DNA of 64,000 nucleotides from an uncultured Clostridia bacterium (GCA_944327625.1 CALVHL010000008.1:1-64000), one strand, 5' to 3'; shown: positions 1 through 8,595, counted from the stretch's first letter. A program made the numbers and translations. Notes: generated by a model from the sequence alone, not told the origin.

Positions 1-30
1 AACCCTGCTTGCGCCCGTTATTTATTTTAT

Positions 31-447
31 GTTTCGTAAATTTGTTTTCTGGTGACGAAAACAAATTTGACGAGTTTGGGAGGCTCTGCCTCCCTTGCCG
101 CGACATTATTGATTGCTCTCGATTATTAGAAGTCGCGGCAATTCACACCGCTGAGGTTGCAGTAGCAACAAATGTGGTGCGCTGGCGCAAAATGCGATTT
201 TGCTTGCGCGACATATTTATTTAGGAAACAATAATCACCTGTTATTTATCTGCTTCTTTTAATAATTTACGGAAAAAGCAAAAATCACACTTTTTGCTTT
301 TTCACCCTGTTTGCGCATACCTGCGCCTCAGCGGGTGAAAACACTCGATTTCTAATAATCGTGTGCCCTTAATTATCGAGTGTTGAGGGCAGAGCCCTCC
401 TAATCATACAATTTGCTTTTCGCGCAAGAAAAGCAAATTTACGAAAC
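31..447. repeat. Large fold-back (MITE-like) palindromic element
   Basis: The two ends carry a 14-bp perfect inverted repeat (GTTTCGTAAATTTG at 31-44, its complement at 434-447). The match goes on inward through successive mirrored blocks: hairpins 38-68 and 410-439, 78-94 and 385-399, a 12-bp match 120-131/350-361, and 143-156/326-338. Each arm is itself made of small hairpins, for example 97-104/132-139 and 340-349/375-384. The centre holds further hairpins at 187-203 and 272-303, the latter with 13-bp perfect arms. No convincing gene lies inside. The right end sits 3 bases beyond the nifS stop codon, so it may act as that gene's terminator. No clear target-site duplication was seen. This is either a non-autonomous mobile element or two inverted copies of a structured repeat. 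Confidence 0.7.
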
Positions 448-450
448 CCC

Positions 451-1644
451 TTAAATGAGATGCGGTCTCTCGCCCTTTTCAAGTTCCTCCCAGACGGGGG
501 AAATGGAGCGGAGATATTCGACCACCTTGGGCACTTCGGCTATTATATAGTCGATCTCCTCCTCGGTGTTGTATTCCGAAAGGCTCAGCCTTAAAGAGCC
601 GTGCGCCACTTCGTGGGGAAGCCCGAGCGCAAGCAGTACGTGAGAGGGATCGAGCGAGCCCGAAGTGCAGGCCGAACCCGACGACGCGCAGATACCCTTT
701 GCGTCGAGAAGCAGCAGCAGACTTTCGCCCTCGATACCCTCGAAGCACATACTTACGTTGCCGGGCAGACGCTTTTCGCGGCTGCCGTTGAGCTTGCTGT
801 GTTCGATTTTAGTCAGCCCGTCGATGAGCTTGTCCCTCAGCGCCGCCTCCTTTGCCATATTCTCGCCGAGGCGGGAAACCGCGCCTTTGAGCGCCGCCGC
901 CATAGCGCATATACCCGCAATGTTTTCCGTGCCCGCGCGGCGGTTGCGTTCCTGCGCGCCGCCCTCGATGAGGTTTCTGAGCGGCACGGTCTTCTTGCAG
1001 TAGAGGAAGCCCACTCCCTTCGGACCGTGGAACTTATGCGCGGAGACGGACAGCATATCGATGTTGTCGTCGGCCACGTTGACGGGGATATGCCCGACCG
1101 CCTGCACGGCATCGCAGTGAAAAGTCACCTTATGCGCCCTGCAAACCGCGCCTATCTCCCTTATCGGCTCTATCGTTCCGACCTCGTTGTTGGCATACAT
1201 TATGGTCACGAGCGCGGTGTCGGGGCGGATTGCCGCCTCCACTTCCCCCGCCGTGATCAGCCCGTCGGAGTGCACGTCGAGATAGGTCACCTCGAAGCCC
1301 TCCTTTTCGAGCTTTTTAAGCGTATGCAGTACGGCGTGATGCTCGAAAGCGGTTGTTATTATGTGCTTCTTACCCTTTGCGAGCCCCGTATAGGCCGCCG
1401 AACGTATTGCCTGATTATCCGCCTCACTGCCGCCCGAAGTGAAATAGATCTCCTTAGGCTCGGCGCCGATGAGAGCGGCTATTTCCGCCCTCGCCTCTTC
1501 GAGCGCCTCCTTGGCGTTCTGCCCCACGGTATGCAGCGACGACGGATTGCCGTAGTTGCCGCGGAGATAGGGCATCATTGCGGCTATCGCCTCCTCGCTC
1601 ATCGCCGTGGTTGCGGCGTTGTCGACATAGACAGTATTCACCAT
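451..1644 (-). CDS. nifS: Cysteine desulfurase, NifS/IscS family
   Basis: 397 aa, full length for a class-V aminotransferase-fold cysteine desulfurase. These PLP enzymes move sulfur from cysteine to an active-site cysteine for Fe-S assembly. The N-terminus reads VYVDNAATTAMS. The PLP lysine lies in SVSAHKFHGPKG, preceded by the HCDAVQAVGH segment. The catalytic cysteine lies in the mobile loop ASSGSACTSGS. The gene is downstream of nadA and an Rrf2 regulator on the same strand. In several Firmicutes a NifS paralogue beside nadA supplies the cluster of quinolinate synthase, so this is probably a dedicated NAD-pathway enzyme rather than the housekeeping SufS or IscS. It has its own promoter overlapped by an inverted-repeat operator at 1752-1778. 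The ATG start has a GGGAG sequence upstream. Confidence 0.93.
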   Translation of the reverse strand: MVNTVYVDNAATTAMSEEAIAAMMPYLRGNYGNPSSLHTVGQNAKEALEEARAEIAALIGAEPKEIYFTSGGSEADNQAIRSAAYTGLAKGKKHIITTAFEHHAVLHTLKKLEKEGFEVTYLDVHSDGLITAGEVEAAIRPDTALVTIMYANNEVGTIEPIREIGAVCRAHKVTFHCDAVQAVGHIPVNVADDNIDMLSVSAHKFHGPKGVGFLYCKKTVPLRNLIEGGAQERNRRAGTENIAGICAMAAALKGAVSRLGENMAKEAALRDKLIDGLTKIEHSKLNGSREKRLPGNVSMCFEGIEGESLLLLLDAKGICASSGSACTSGSLDPSHVLLALGLPHEVAHGSLRLSLSEYNTEEEIDYIIAEVPKVVEYLRSISPVWEELEKGERPHLI

Positions 1645-1740
1645 AATTATATAAACTCCCGTAAAAGCGCGGCAACTTCCGCGCCGAAAAACAGCGCGAC
1701 ATTGCCGCCGACCGAATTCCTACTTAATAAGTATGATTTA

Positions 1741-1769
1741 ATTATAAAAAGTAATTCCTATTTTGTCAA
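1741..1769 (-). promoter_or_regulatory. Promoter of nifS
   Basis: Read on the minus strand, TTGACA (1769-1764) is followed by 17 bases and TATAAT (1746-1741), a perfect sigma-A promoter. The -35 box lies in the centre of the inverted-repeat operator at 1752-1778, so a bound repressor would block RNA polymerase. The predicted transcript has a leader of about 90 bases before the nifS start at 1644. Confidence 0.85.
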
Positions 1770-1778
1770 TAGGAATTA
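1752..1778. promoter_or_regulatory. Operator: 10-bp inverted repeat, probably bound by Rrf2
   Basis: TAATTCCTAT, 7 bases, then ATAGGAATTA: perfect arms at 1752-1761 and 1769-1778. The same architecture with one mismatch lies in front of nadA at 3154-3180. The 27-bp dyad is of the size bound by Rrf2-family dimers, and an Rrf2 gene lies next to it. That the neighbour binds it is inferred. Confidence 0.75.
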
Positions 1779-1808
1779 GCGTCCGCGTGAAAATTTTTGA
1801 AAAAAGCC

Positions 1809-2207
1809 TCACCTTAATAGGTCTGCGAGCGTCTTGGACGTCAGAAAGTTCATGATTACCTCGTCGAGCTCCTTCCAGAGCGGAAGCGACAGGCAGTTGC
1901 AGGCGTTTTCGCAGGTGACTTCGCCGCTGACGCACGACACGGGCGCGAGCGAGCCCTCCGCCGCGGTTATTATCTCCGCCACGGTATAGTCGGACACGGG
2001 GCGCGACAGGCGATAGCCGCCGCTCTTGCCGCGCGTCGAGGTTATGAGCCCCTTCTGCGAGAGCTGCGACACCGTGCTTTCGAGGTATTTCTGCGACTCC
2101 CTCACCCTTTCGGCGATGTCGGCGAGCGGAACGGGGTTGCCGTCGTCGTGCTGGGCGAGGTCGAGCATTACTTTGAGGGCGTTTCTGCCCTTGGTGGTTA
2201 TCATCAT
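1809..2207 (-). CDS. Rrf2-family (IscR-like) transcriptional regulator
   Basis: 132 aa, typical Rrf2 length. The N-terminal winged helix-turn-helix starts MMITTKGRNALKVMLDLA and includes the wing segment GKSGGYRLSRP. The C-terminal half carries four cysteines at 92, 99, 103 and 105, close to the spacing of the IscR cluster ligands (known positions 92, 98, 104), so an Fe-S cluster sensor is plausible. The gene lies 22 bases after nadA in the same transcript and is followed by nifS behind a second promoter. The shared inverted repeat at both promoters suggests it represses nadA-rrf2 (autoregulation) and nifS according to Fe-S status. The usual Firmicute NAD regulator is NiaR, which is not seen here. 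The start has the ribosome binding site AGGTGAAG. Confidence 0.85.
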   Translation of the reverse strand: MMITTKGRNALKVMLDLAQHDDGNPVPLADIAERVRESQKYLESTVSQLSQKGLITSTRGKSGGYRLSRPVSDYTVAEIITAAEGSLAPVSCVSGEVTCENACNCLSLPLWKELDEVIMNFLTSKTLADLLR

Positions 2208-2229
2208 ATCTTCACCTGCAAAGCGGCAA

Positions 2230-3153
2230 TCAGCCGCCGTACTCTATCATCTTTTCTATGCACTTCACCGCCGCGAGCCGCGTCTGCTCGTCCATGACGA
2301 TTTCTTCGCCGCCCTCGCCGACGAGACAGTTATACACGTCGACGAGCGTCGTCGCCTTCATGTTGTGGCAGACGAGATCCTTTGAGAGCGGATAGAACTT
2401 CTTGTCGGGACAGTCGAACTGAAGGTGCTCGACAATGGCGTTTTCGGTGCCTATTATGAATTCCTTTGCGTCGGACTTCTTGGCAAAGTCCATAATTCCC
2501 GAGGTCGAACCGACGTAATCGGCATGCTTTACGACCGACGGGCGACATTCGGGGTGGACGAGGAAAAGCGCGTCGGGGTGCGCCTTTTTAGCCGCCAGCA
2601 CGTCGTCTTCGTCCATTCGCGCGTGGGTGGGGCAGCCGCCCGAGAGCAGTTTGAAGTTCTTTTCGGGCACGAGATTTTTTACGTAAGTGCCGAGGTTGAT
2701 ATCGGGTATGAACAGTATGTTCTTTTCGGGCATCGCCCTGCAGATTTTGACCGCCGACGAGGAAGTGACGCAGACGTCGGCAATGGTTTTGAGCGCCGTC
2801 GTCGTATTGACGTACGCCACCACCGCATAGCCGGGCAGCGTCTTTTTGACCTGCTCTATTACCTCTTTGTCCATCTGCTCCGCCATCGGGCAGCCCGCGA
2901 CGGGGTTGGCGAGATATACGCGCTTGTCGGGCGAGAGCATCTTGACCGTCTCCGCCATGAAGCGCACGCCGCACATTATTACGTTTTTGTTGGGCGCGGT
3001 CTTTGCCTTTACCGAAAGGGCGTAGCTGTCGCCGACGAAATCAGCAACGTCGCATATATCCTGCGACATATAGCTGTGCGCGAGTATGCAGGTGTCCATC
3101 TCGGCTTTGAGTTTTATTATCTTATCCTGTAATTCCCTTACCGTCATATTCAT
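2230..3153 (-). CDS. nadA: Quinolinate synthase NadA
   Basis: 307 aa, the usual length. NadA condenses iminoaspartate with dihydroxyacetone phosphate to quinolinate, the first committed step of de novo NAD synthesis, using an oxygen-sensitive [4Fe-4S] cluster. The three conserved ligand cysteines can be placed at about residues 88 (NPVAGCPMA), 174 (SGGCPTHARM) and 262 (DLVCHNMK). L-aspartate oxidase (nadB) and nadC, the usual operon partners, are not in this window. Downstream on the same strand are an Rrf2 regulator and nifS, consistent with cluster supply and control. The operator at 3154-3180 touches the ribosome binding site. ATG at 3153 is used; the in-frame ATG at 3147 is also possible. 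Confidence 0.95.
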   Translation of the reverse strand: MNMTVRELQDKIIKLKAEMDTCILAHSYMSQDICDVADFVGDSYALSVKAKTAPNKNVIMCGVRFMAETVKMLSPDKRVYLANPVAGCPMAEQMDKEVIEQVKKTLPGYAVVAYVNTTTALKTIADVCVTSSSAVKICRAMPEKNILFIPDINLGTYVKNLVPEKNFKLLSGGCPTHARMDEDDVLAAKKAHPDALFLVHPECRPSVVKHADYVGSTSGIMDFAKKSDAKEFIIGTENAIVEHLQFDCPDKKFYPLSKDLVCHNMKATTLVDVYNCLVGEGGEEIVMDEQTRLAAVKCIEKMIEYGG

Positions 3154-3180
3154 TATTTCCTATCTTTATTATAGGAATTA
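3154..3180. promoter_or_regulatory. Operator upstream of nadA, matching the nifS operator
   Basis: On the + strand TATTTCCTAT, 7 bases, ATAGGAATTA: the same arms and spacer length as at 1752-1778 with one mismatch. It starts in the -10 box and runs through the ribosome binding site up to the nadA start codon. Confidence 0.75.
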
Positions 3181-3205
3181 TAACACAGCCCGCCGCCGCG
3201 GTCAA
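3177..3205 (-). promoter_or_regulatory. Promoter of nadA-rrf2
   Basis: On the minus strand TTGACC (3205-3200), 17 bases, TATAAT (3182-3177). The -10 box overlaps the end of the operator. Confidence 0.8.
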
Positions 3206-3290
3206 TACAATGGGGCATATAATTTCATGGAAAGCCCCGCGTGTGAAAATGGCTAAAAAGATTAAACGAATTTTACAAAAAAGTAACTCA

Positions 3291-3316
3291 GGGCGGGGCG
3301 CGCCTGCGCCCCGCCC
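3291..3316 (-). terminator. Terminator after glgB
   Basis: GC-rich hairpin with 11-bp perfect arms (3291-3301 and 3306-3316). On the minus strand a TTTTTT run follows after a short gap. Confidence 0.65.
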
Positions 3317-3335
3317 CCCCCTTAATTTGTGCGGA

Positions 3336-5426
3336 TTATGATTTTTTAGTCGTCTTTTTGGTAGTCGGCGTCTTAGCCGTCGTCGACTTCTTGCGCGTCG
3401 TCTTGGGCTTTTCAGCCTTTTCCGCGCCTTCGAGCCCCTCGGGTATCTTCACCTCGGGCACGTGCGAAAGGTCGGTGGTCGCCGCCTTGAATTCCCTCTT
3501 GCGGCGGGAAATTGCCGACTTCTTTTTCTTCTCCTCCTCGGGGGTGCTCTCGTGATAGGGTATTTCGAAGATGACCGCCTCGAACGGACGGAGATGGAAA
3601 GTACATCTGTAAGGTCTGCCGTTGCACAGCACTTTCTCCGCCTCTACTTCGAGCAGGTCGCCCTCGGGATAGGTCGAGAATATGCGCTTATACTTGCCGT
3701 CGAGGGGTACGCCCACGCCGTAGCTGTCATAGTTTGCCGGCGTCATGTTGCAGACGAATACGAGGCCGTCGTTATAGTTCCATGGGTTGCGGCGGATGAA
3801 CGCGAAGATCGAACGCTGGACGTCGCCGCTCTCTATCCACTCGAACGACTTATAGCTCGTGTCGTCGTGCAGAACGGGGCGCTCCTTATAGAGGTGAAGC
3901 AGCGTCCTGTAACAGTCCATTACGTCTCTGTGTCCGGGCTCGTCGCAGAGGTGCCAGTCGAGGCTGACCTTATAATACCACTCGTTGACCTGCGCGAAAT
4001 CCTGCCCCATAAAGAGCAGTTTCTTGCCGGGGTGTCCGATCATCATGGTATAGAAGCACTTTAAGCCGCCGAACTTGTCCATCTCGTTGCCGGGCATCTT
4101 GGTGTACATACTGCCCTTGCCGTAGACGACTTCGTCGTGCGAAAGTACGAGGATATAGTGTTCGTCGAAGACGTATTCGGTGGGGTGCGTCATCAGATAG
4201 TGATGATATTTGCGGTAGACGGGATCTTTTTCGATATATCTCAAAGTCTCGTTCATCCAGCCCATATCCCACTTTAAGCCGAAGCCGAGACCGCCGTCCT
4301 TGGCGGGCTTGGTTATACCTGCGATTATCGAGCTGTCCTCGGCGATTATGAACGCCTCAGTACGGCTCCTCAGTATGCTGTTGAGGTGGCGGAAGAATTC
4401 AAAGCTTTCGTAATTCTCTATGCCACCGTCCTTGTTGGGGCGCCACTCCCTCCTGCCGAATGAGTTGTACAGCATTGCCGCAACCGCATCGGCGCGGAGC
4501 GCGTCGATATGGTATTTGTTAACCCAGAACAGCGCCGAGGCGATGAGGAAGTTGGAAACTTCTTTTCTGCCGAGGTCGAATGCCTTTGTTCCCCACTCGG
4601 CATATTCCGCCCTGAGCGGATCAGAGTACTCGTAGAGCGGAGTGCCGTCGAAGTTGGCAAGCCCGAAATCGTCCTTGGGGAAGTGCGCGGGCACCCAGTC
4701 GAGTATGACGCCTATGCCGTGCTGGTGCATATAGTCGACGAAATACATGAAGTCCTGAGGGCTGCCGTACCTCGCGGTCGGGCAGAAATAACCCGTTACC
4801 TGATAGCCCCACGAGGGATCGAAGGGATATTCGCAGATGCCCATTACCTCTATGTGCGTATATCCCATATACTGCACGTATTCGCACAGCTCGTGGGCGA
4901 GGCGGCGATAGTCGAGGAACTGATCCTCGTCCCACCAGCGCTCGGTGTCCTTTTTCCAGCTGCCGAGGTGTACTTCGTAGACCGCCATGGGCTTTTCGAG
5001 ATAGTTTTCGCCCTTCTTAGCCGCCAGATATTCGCCGTCGCCCCATTCATAGGTCGAGAGGTTGGTGACTATCGAAGCGTTTGCGGGGCGTTTTTCGCTG
5101 CCGTATTCGTACGGATCTATCTTGTAGACTTCGCTGCCGTCGGCGCGGACGACGAGGAATTTATACTTTACCCCCTCGCACATACCGGGAACGAACAGTT
5201 CCCATATACTGTCGTCGACCTTTTCCATAATGTCGCGCCAGGGCGTCCAGCCGTTGCCGTCCGAGACGACGCAGACCGCGCGCGCGTTGGGCGCCCAGAG
5301 CACGAAGTGCGTGCCGCGAACGCCGTTTATCTCGCGTATGTGAGCACCCATCTTTTCATACAGCTCGTAATGCGTGCCGTGATGGAAAAGATATCTGTCC
5401 AAATCGCCGAAAAACCTGTTTTCCAT
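3336..5426 (-). CDS. glgB: 1,4-alpha-glucan branching enzyme (GH13)
   Basis: 696 aa. It makes alpha-1,6 branches in glycogen. Order: an N-terminal beta-sandwich (HFVLWAPNARAVCVVSDGN), the GH13 barrel, then an all-beta C-terminal domain. The catalytic nucleophile Asp lies in DALRADAVAAM, the acid/base Glu in FIIAEDSS, and the transition-state Asp in LSHDEVVYG. About 60 extra residues at the C-terminus form a Lys/Thr/Pro-rich low-complexity tail ending KKTTKKS, which is not part of the enzyme fold. An alpha-glycosidase gene lies 35 bases upstream on the same strand, so the two are probably co-transcribed. Other glycogen genes (glgA, glgC, glgP) are not here. No signal peptide, so cytoplasmic. 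Confidence 0.93.
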   Translation of the reverse strand: MENRFFGDLDRYLFHHGTHYELYEKMGAHIREINGVRGTHFVLWAPNARAVCVVSDGNGWTPWRDIMEKVDDSIWELFVPGMCEGVKYKFLVVRADGSEVYKIDPYEYGSEKRPANASIVTNLSTYEWGDGEYLAAKKGENYLEKPMAVYEVHLGSWKKDTERWWDEDQFLDYRRLAHELCEYVQYMGYTHIEVMGICEYPFDPSWGYQVTGYFCPTARYGSPQDFMYFVDYMHQHGIGVILDWVPAHFPKDDFGLANFDGTPLYEYSDPLRAEYAEWGTKAFDLGRKEVSNFLIASALFWVNKYHIDALRADAVAAMLYNSFGRREWRPNKDGGIENYESFEFFRHLNSILRSRTEAFIIAEDSSIIAGITKPAKDGGLGFGLKWDMGWMNETLRYIEKDPVYRKYHHYLMTHPTEYVFDEHYILVLSHDEVVYGKGSMYTKMPGNEMDKFGGLKCFYTMMIGHPGKKLLFMGQDFAQVNEWYYKVSLDWHLCDEPGHRDVMDCYRTLLHLYKERPVLHDDTSYKSFEWIESGDVQRSIFAFIRRNPWNYNDGLVFVCNMTPANYDSYGVGVPLDGKYKRIFSTYPEGDLLEVEAEKVLCNGRPYRCTFHLRPFEAVIFEIPYHESTPEEEKKKKSAISRRKREFKAATTDLSHVPEVKIPEGLEGAEKAEKPKTTRKKSTTAKTPTTKKTTKKS

Positions 5427-5461
5427 GAAATTTCCCCCTCAAAGTTATATATTGAATTTTT

Positions 5462-7507
5462 TTATTGCTCTTTTTTGAAGCTCTTGCCGTAGACGCACCC
5501 GCTCTTGGGCGCGAGCGTCAGAAACAGTCTGCCGAAGGATACGTCGGAATACTGCTCGTACTTGCCGTACTGGGCGCCGACCGAATACATGAGTTTGAGC
5601 GTGTCGTGCCTTTCGCCCGTCACTACCCAGACGGGAACGCCTATCTTGACCTCTTTATCGCCCGCGTTGATGGCGACTATCGCACAGTCGTTCTCGTCAA
5701 ACCTGCCGTAGACGATATAGCCGTTGCCCGCGTCGAGCGGCACGAGAGAGCCCATTTTAAGACATTTTATCTGCTTGCGGAGGGCAATCGCGCTCTTGTG
5801 CATATCGTAGACTTCCCATTCTTCTATGCCCCACGGGAAAGTTCTGCGGCTGTCGGGATCGGTCCAGCCGACCTGCCCGACTTCGTCGCCGTAGTATATT
5901 GCGGGGCTTCCCGGCCAGGTCATCTGGATGAGCACGGCGAGAAAGAGTATTCTGTTATCCGTTCCTATCGACGCAGCCTCGCCGCCCATCGATTTGAGCG
6001 TGCCGACGACGCGGTTTGTACGCGTGAGAAAGCGCGAATGGTCGTGGTTTGAAAGTTGATTTATCGCGCTGTCGAGCGCGGGACGGGGGAATGTCGCCAT
6101 ATTCTTGAACATACTTGCGAAAAATTCCTTGCCGTCGTAGAGCTTGCTGCCGTCGAACGCGTGAGAGTGCTTTTCCATGCCCGTCAGAAACCACGTCACG
6201 GGCTCCATGAACGCGTCATAGTTCATCACGCTGTCCCATTCGCAGCCGTTGAACCATTCGGAGGGGTTGCCGTAGTGCTCGGCAAAGATAAACGCCTCGG
6301 GGTTGGCCGCGCGGACGCGCTCTTTAAACTTTTTCCAGAATTTATGGTTGAACTTTGCGCTGTGACCGAGGTCGGCGGCGACGTCAAGCCGCCAGCCGTC
6401 TGCGCCGTAGGGTGCGGAAACCCACTTTTCCCCGACTTTCATAATGCGCTCGACAAGTTCATCGCTCTCTTCATAGTTGAGTTTGGGGAGCGTGGTATAT
6501 CCCCACCAGCCCTCGTATTCGCTGTTGGCGACGTCGGGTTTTTTAAATTTAAAATATTTGCGGTATTTGCTGTCCACCGACTGATACGCGCCGAGCTTAT
6601 ACCCCGGTTTATTGAGGTATATACCCTCTCTGTCCATCCACTTGTGGAAAGAACCGCAGTGGTTGAATACGCCGTCGACGATGACCTTCATTCCGCGGCC
6701 GTGCATCTTCCTGACGAGGCTGGCAAAGTATGCGTTGGACTTTTCGAGGTTGGTCTTGTCGGTCACCCTCTTGATGTATTTGGGGGCATAGCCGTTGTGC
6801 TTTTCCCAATCCGCCATCTTGTGGTCGACGTCGTTTTCGATTATGGCGAGATGGGGATCGATATAGTCATAGTCCTGCGTGTCGTACTTATGGTTGGAGG
6901 GCGAGACGAAAAGCGGGTTGAAATACACCGCCTCTACGCCCAGCTCGGAAAGATAGTCGAGCTTTTTTTCGACGCCCTGCAAGTCGCCGCCGTAAAAGCA
7001 GTTTACGTCCAGCGTCCCGGGGAGCTGATACCAGTCCTTGATCCTCCTCGAATGTCCGCCCGTGTAGTAATATTCGTTGTCCTCGACGTCGTTGTCGGGG
7101 TTGCCGTTGCAGAACCTGTCGCAGTAAATCTGATAGAATACCCTGCCCTTTGCCCAATCGGGCACGGAAAAGCCGGGCACGAAGGAAAAGTTATATTCCG
7201 ACTGATTATTGTTTACGGCGCCGAGGCGGTTATAATACACCTCGTCGTCCTTGTCTTCGAGCTTGAAATAGTAGCTTACGGCGCGCACCCCGCAGGTGAA
7301 TGTTATGGTGTAGAAGTCGAAAAAATCTTCCTCGCTGCCCTTTACTCGCTTCATAAGTCGGCTCTTGCCGCCTATTATCGCGTAAACCCGCTCTACGTCG
7401 TTTTTGAGCGTGCGGAACCTGAGGGTTACCTTGTCTCCCCTCCTGGGCTCGTAAGGGGACTTGAACGCAGCCGTTTCATCGGTGAATAGTGCCTGTCTGT
7501 TAATCAT
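5462..7507 (-). CDS. Alpha-glycosidase of the neopullulanase/cyclomaltodextrinase type (GH13)
   Basis: 681 aa. It probably hydrolyses maltodextrins, cyclodextrins or branched glycogen fragments in the cytoplasm. An N-terminal CBM34-like beta domain (about residues 1-120) precedes the GH13 barrel. Visible catalytic residues are the nucleophile Asp in YGADGWRLDVA, the acid/base Glu in FIFAEHYG and the Asp in LSNHDHSRFL. The end of conserved region I reads DGVFNHCG. The start is placed at ATG 7507 with AAGAGA upstream. An in-frame GTG at 7570 lies inside the promoter (between -35 and -10) and is rejected. It precedes glgB by 35 bases, a glycogen-remodelling pair. Exact substrate is not decided by sequence. 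Confidence 0.88.
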   Translation of the reverse strand: MINRQALFTDETAAFKSPYEPRRGDKVTLRFRTLKNDVERVYAIIGGKSRLMKRVKGSEEDFFDFYTITFTCGVRAVSYYFKLEDKDDEVYYNRLGAVNNNQSEYNFSFVPGFSVPDWAKGRVFYQIYCDRFCNGNPDNDVEDNEYYYTGGHSRRIKDWYQLPGTLDVNCFYGGDLQGVEKKLDYLSELGVEAVYFNPLFVSPSNHKYDTQDYDYIDPHLAIIENDVDHKMADWEKHNGYAPKYIKRVTDKTNLEKSNAYFASLVRKMHGRGMKVIVDGVFNHCGSFHKWMDREGIYLNKPGYKLGAYQSVDSKYRKYFKFKKPDVANSEYEGWWGYTTLPKLNYEESDELVERIMKVGEKWVSAPYGADGWRLDVAADLGHSAKFNHKFWKKFKERVRAANPEAFIFAEHYGNPSEWFNGCEWDSVMNYDAFMEPVTWFLTGMEKHSHAFDGSKLYDGKEFFASMFKNMATFPRPALDSAINQLSNHDHSRFLTRTNRVVGTLKSMGGEAASIGTDNRILFLAVLIQMTWPGSPAIYYGDEVGQVGWTDPDSRRTFPWGIEEWEVYDMHKSAIALRKQIKCLKMGSLVPLDAGNGYIVYGRFDENDCAIVAINAGDKEVKIGVPVWVVTGERHDTLKLMYSVGAQYGKYEQYSDVSFGRLFLTLAPKSGCVYGKSFKKEQ

Positions 7508-7560
7508 ATTTTCTCTTGAATGTCTCTTTGCAGCCTTTATAATGTGTTTATTACCTTCAA

Positions 7561-7590
7561 ATTGTAACACGGGCGCGGGGCAAAAGTCAA
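7561..7590 (-). promoter_or_regulatory. Promoter of the alpha-glycosidase-glgB pair
   Basis: On the minus strand TTGACT (7590-7585), 18 bases, TACAAT (7566-7561). It faces the yitT promoter, making a divergent control region. Confidence 0.7.
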
Positions 7591-7626
7591 TAGTTTCAAA
7601 AATTAAATAAACTTATTTGCCGCCCG

Positions 7627-7655
7627 TTGACATAAGGGCGCGCTTATGATAATAT
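7627..7655 (+). promoter_or_regulatory. Promoter of the yitT-like gene
   Basis: TTGACA (7627-7632), 17 bases, TAATAT (7650-7655), about 60 bases before the start codon at 7717. Confidence 0.75.
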
Positions 7656-7716
7656 TTATGCCGCAAATCGCATTTGCCGTCACTTCGTCGGCAAGGAGCC
7701 AAGAGAGAATTGTACC

Positions 7717-8592
7717 ATGAAAAAGCTCAGAGAGTTAGACAGAAAACAAGTACTCGATTTTTTAGCGACGTTTCTTCTCATGAACGTCGGAACGCTATGC
7801 CTCGCGGCGGGCGTCTACTTCTTCAAAGCGCCCAACAATTTCGCCACGGGCGGCGTGAGCGGCATCTCCATAATTCTTGCCAACTACGTGCCGCTCAAAC
7901 AGTCCGACCTCGTCATGATAATAAACGCAGCGCTCATAATTGCGGGCTTTATCTTCCTCGGCAAGGGCTGTACGGTAAGGACTATTTACTGTTCGCTCGT
8001 CTATTCGGCGGAGAATATGCTGTTTGAATACCTCGTTCCGCTCGACCAGCCGCTTACAGATCAGCCCTTTATGGAGCTCGTGTACGCCATGCTTCTCACG
8101 GGGCTGGGCAGCGCGATAATCTTCAACTGCCGCGCGACCTCGGGCGGCACGGACATAGTCGCGCTCATCTTAAAGAAATATACCAAACTCAACACGGGCA
8201 GGGCGCTGCTTATAACCGACATAGCCATTGCGGGCTGCGCGTTCCTGTTCGGCGTGGTGGCGGGGCTGTATTCCGTGCTCGGACTGTTCGCCAAGGCGTT
8301 CATAATCGACGGCGTAATAGAGAATATCGGCAAGAGCAAGTGCCTGACCATAATAACCACCCAGCCCGACGAGATAGGCGCGTTCATCATCGAGAAGATG
8401 AAGCGCGACTTCACGCGGTACAACGCGACGGGCGGATATACCGACCAGAATAAAGCCGTCCTCGTCTGCGTGTGCAAGCGCGCCGAGGCGCTGGCGATAA
8501 AGAGCGTGGTAAAGAAGGTCGATCCCTCCTCCTTCGTCATCATAACCGACGCGACGGAGATAGTCGGCAAGGGCTTCCGCGAGGCTTTGTAA
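7717..8592 (+). CDS. YitT family membrane protein
   Basis: 291 aa. Five or so hydrophobic segments in the first 200 residues form the YitT (DUF161) membrane domain, with the characteristic FATGGVSGISII and ATSGGTDIVALILKKY segments. The last ~90 residues form a soluble DUF2179 domain (from about TIITTQPDEIGAFI). The family is widespread in Firmicutes and its transport function is not established. The gene is alone in its transcript, divergent from the alpha-glycosidase gene and convergent with the KDPG aldolase gene. The start ATG follows an AAGAGAG-like ribosome binding site. Confidence 0.9.
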   Translation: MKKLRELDRKQVLDFLATFLLMNVGTLCLAAGVYFFKAPNNFATGGVSGISIILANYVPLKQSDLVMIINAALIIAGFIFLGKGCTVRTIYCSLVYSAENMLFEYLVPLDQPLTDQPFMELVYAMLLTGLGSAIIFNCRATSGGTDIVALILKKYTKLNTGRALLITDIAIAGCAFLFGVVAGLYSVLGLFAKAFIIDGVIENIGKSKCLTIITTQPDEIGAFIIEKMKRDFTRYNATGGYTDQNKAVLVCVCKRAEALAIKSVVKKVDPSSFVIITDATEIVGKGFREAL

Positions 8593-8595
8593 GCT

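Noticed and set aside
9..224. 71-residue open frame at the left edge
   Set aside because: It lies across the palindromic element, has no ribosome binding site and its composition follows the hairpins.
601..1779. 392-residue frame opposite nifS
   Set aside because: It is an antisense shadow of a GC-rich gene with clear family motifs on the other strand. Similar long shadows lie opposite most genes in the window.
7508..7570. GTG start for the alpha-glycosidase at 7570
   Set aside because: It falls between the -35 and -10 boxes of the gene's own promoter.
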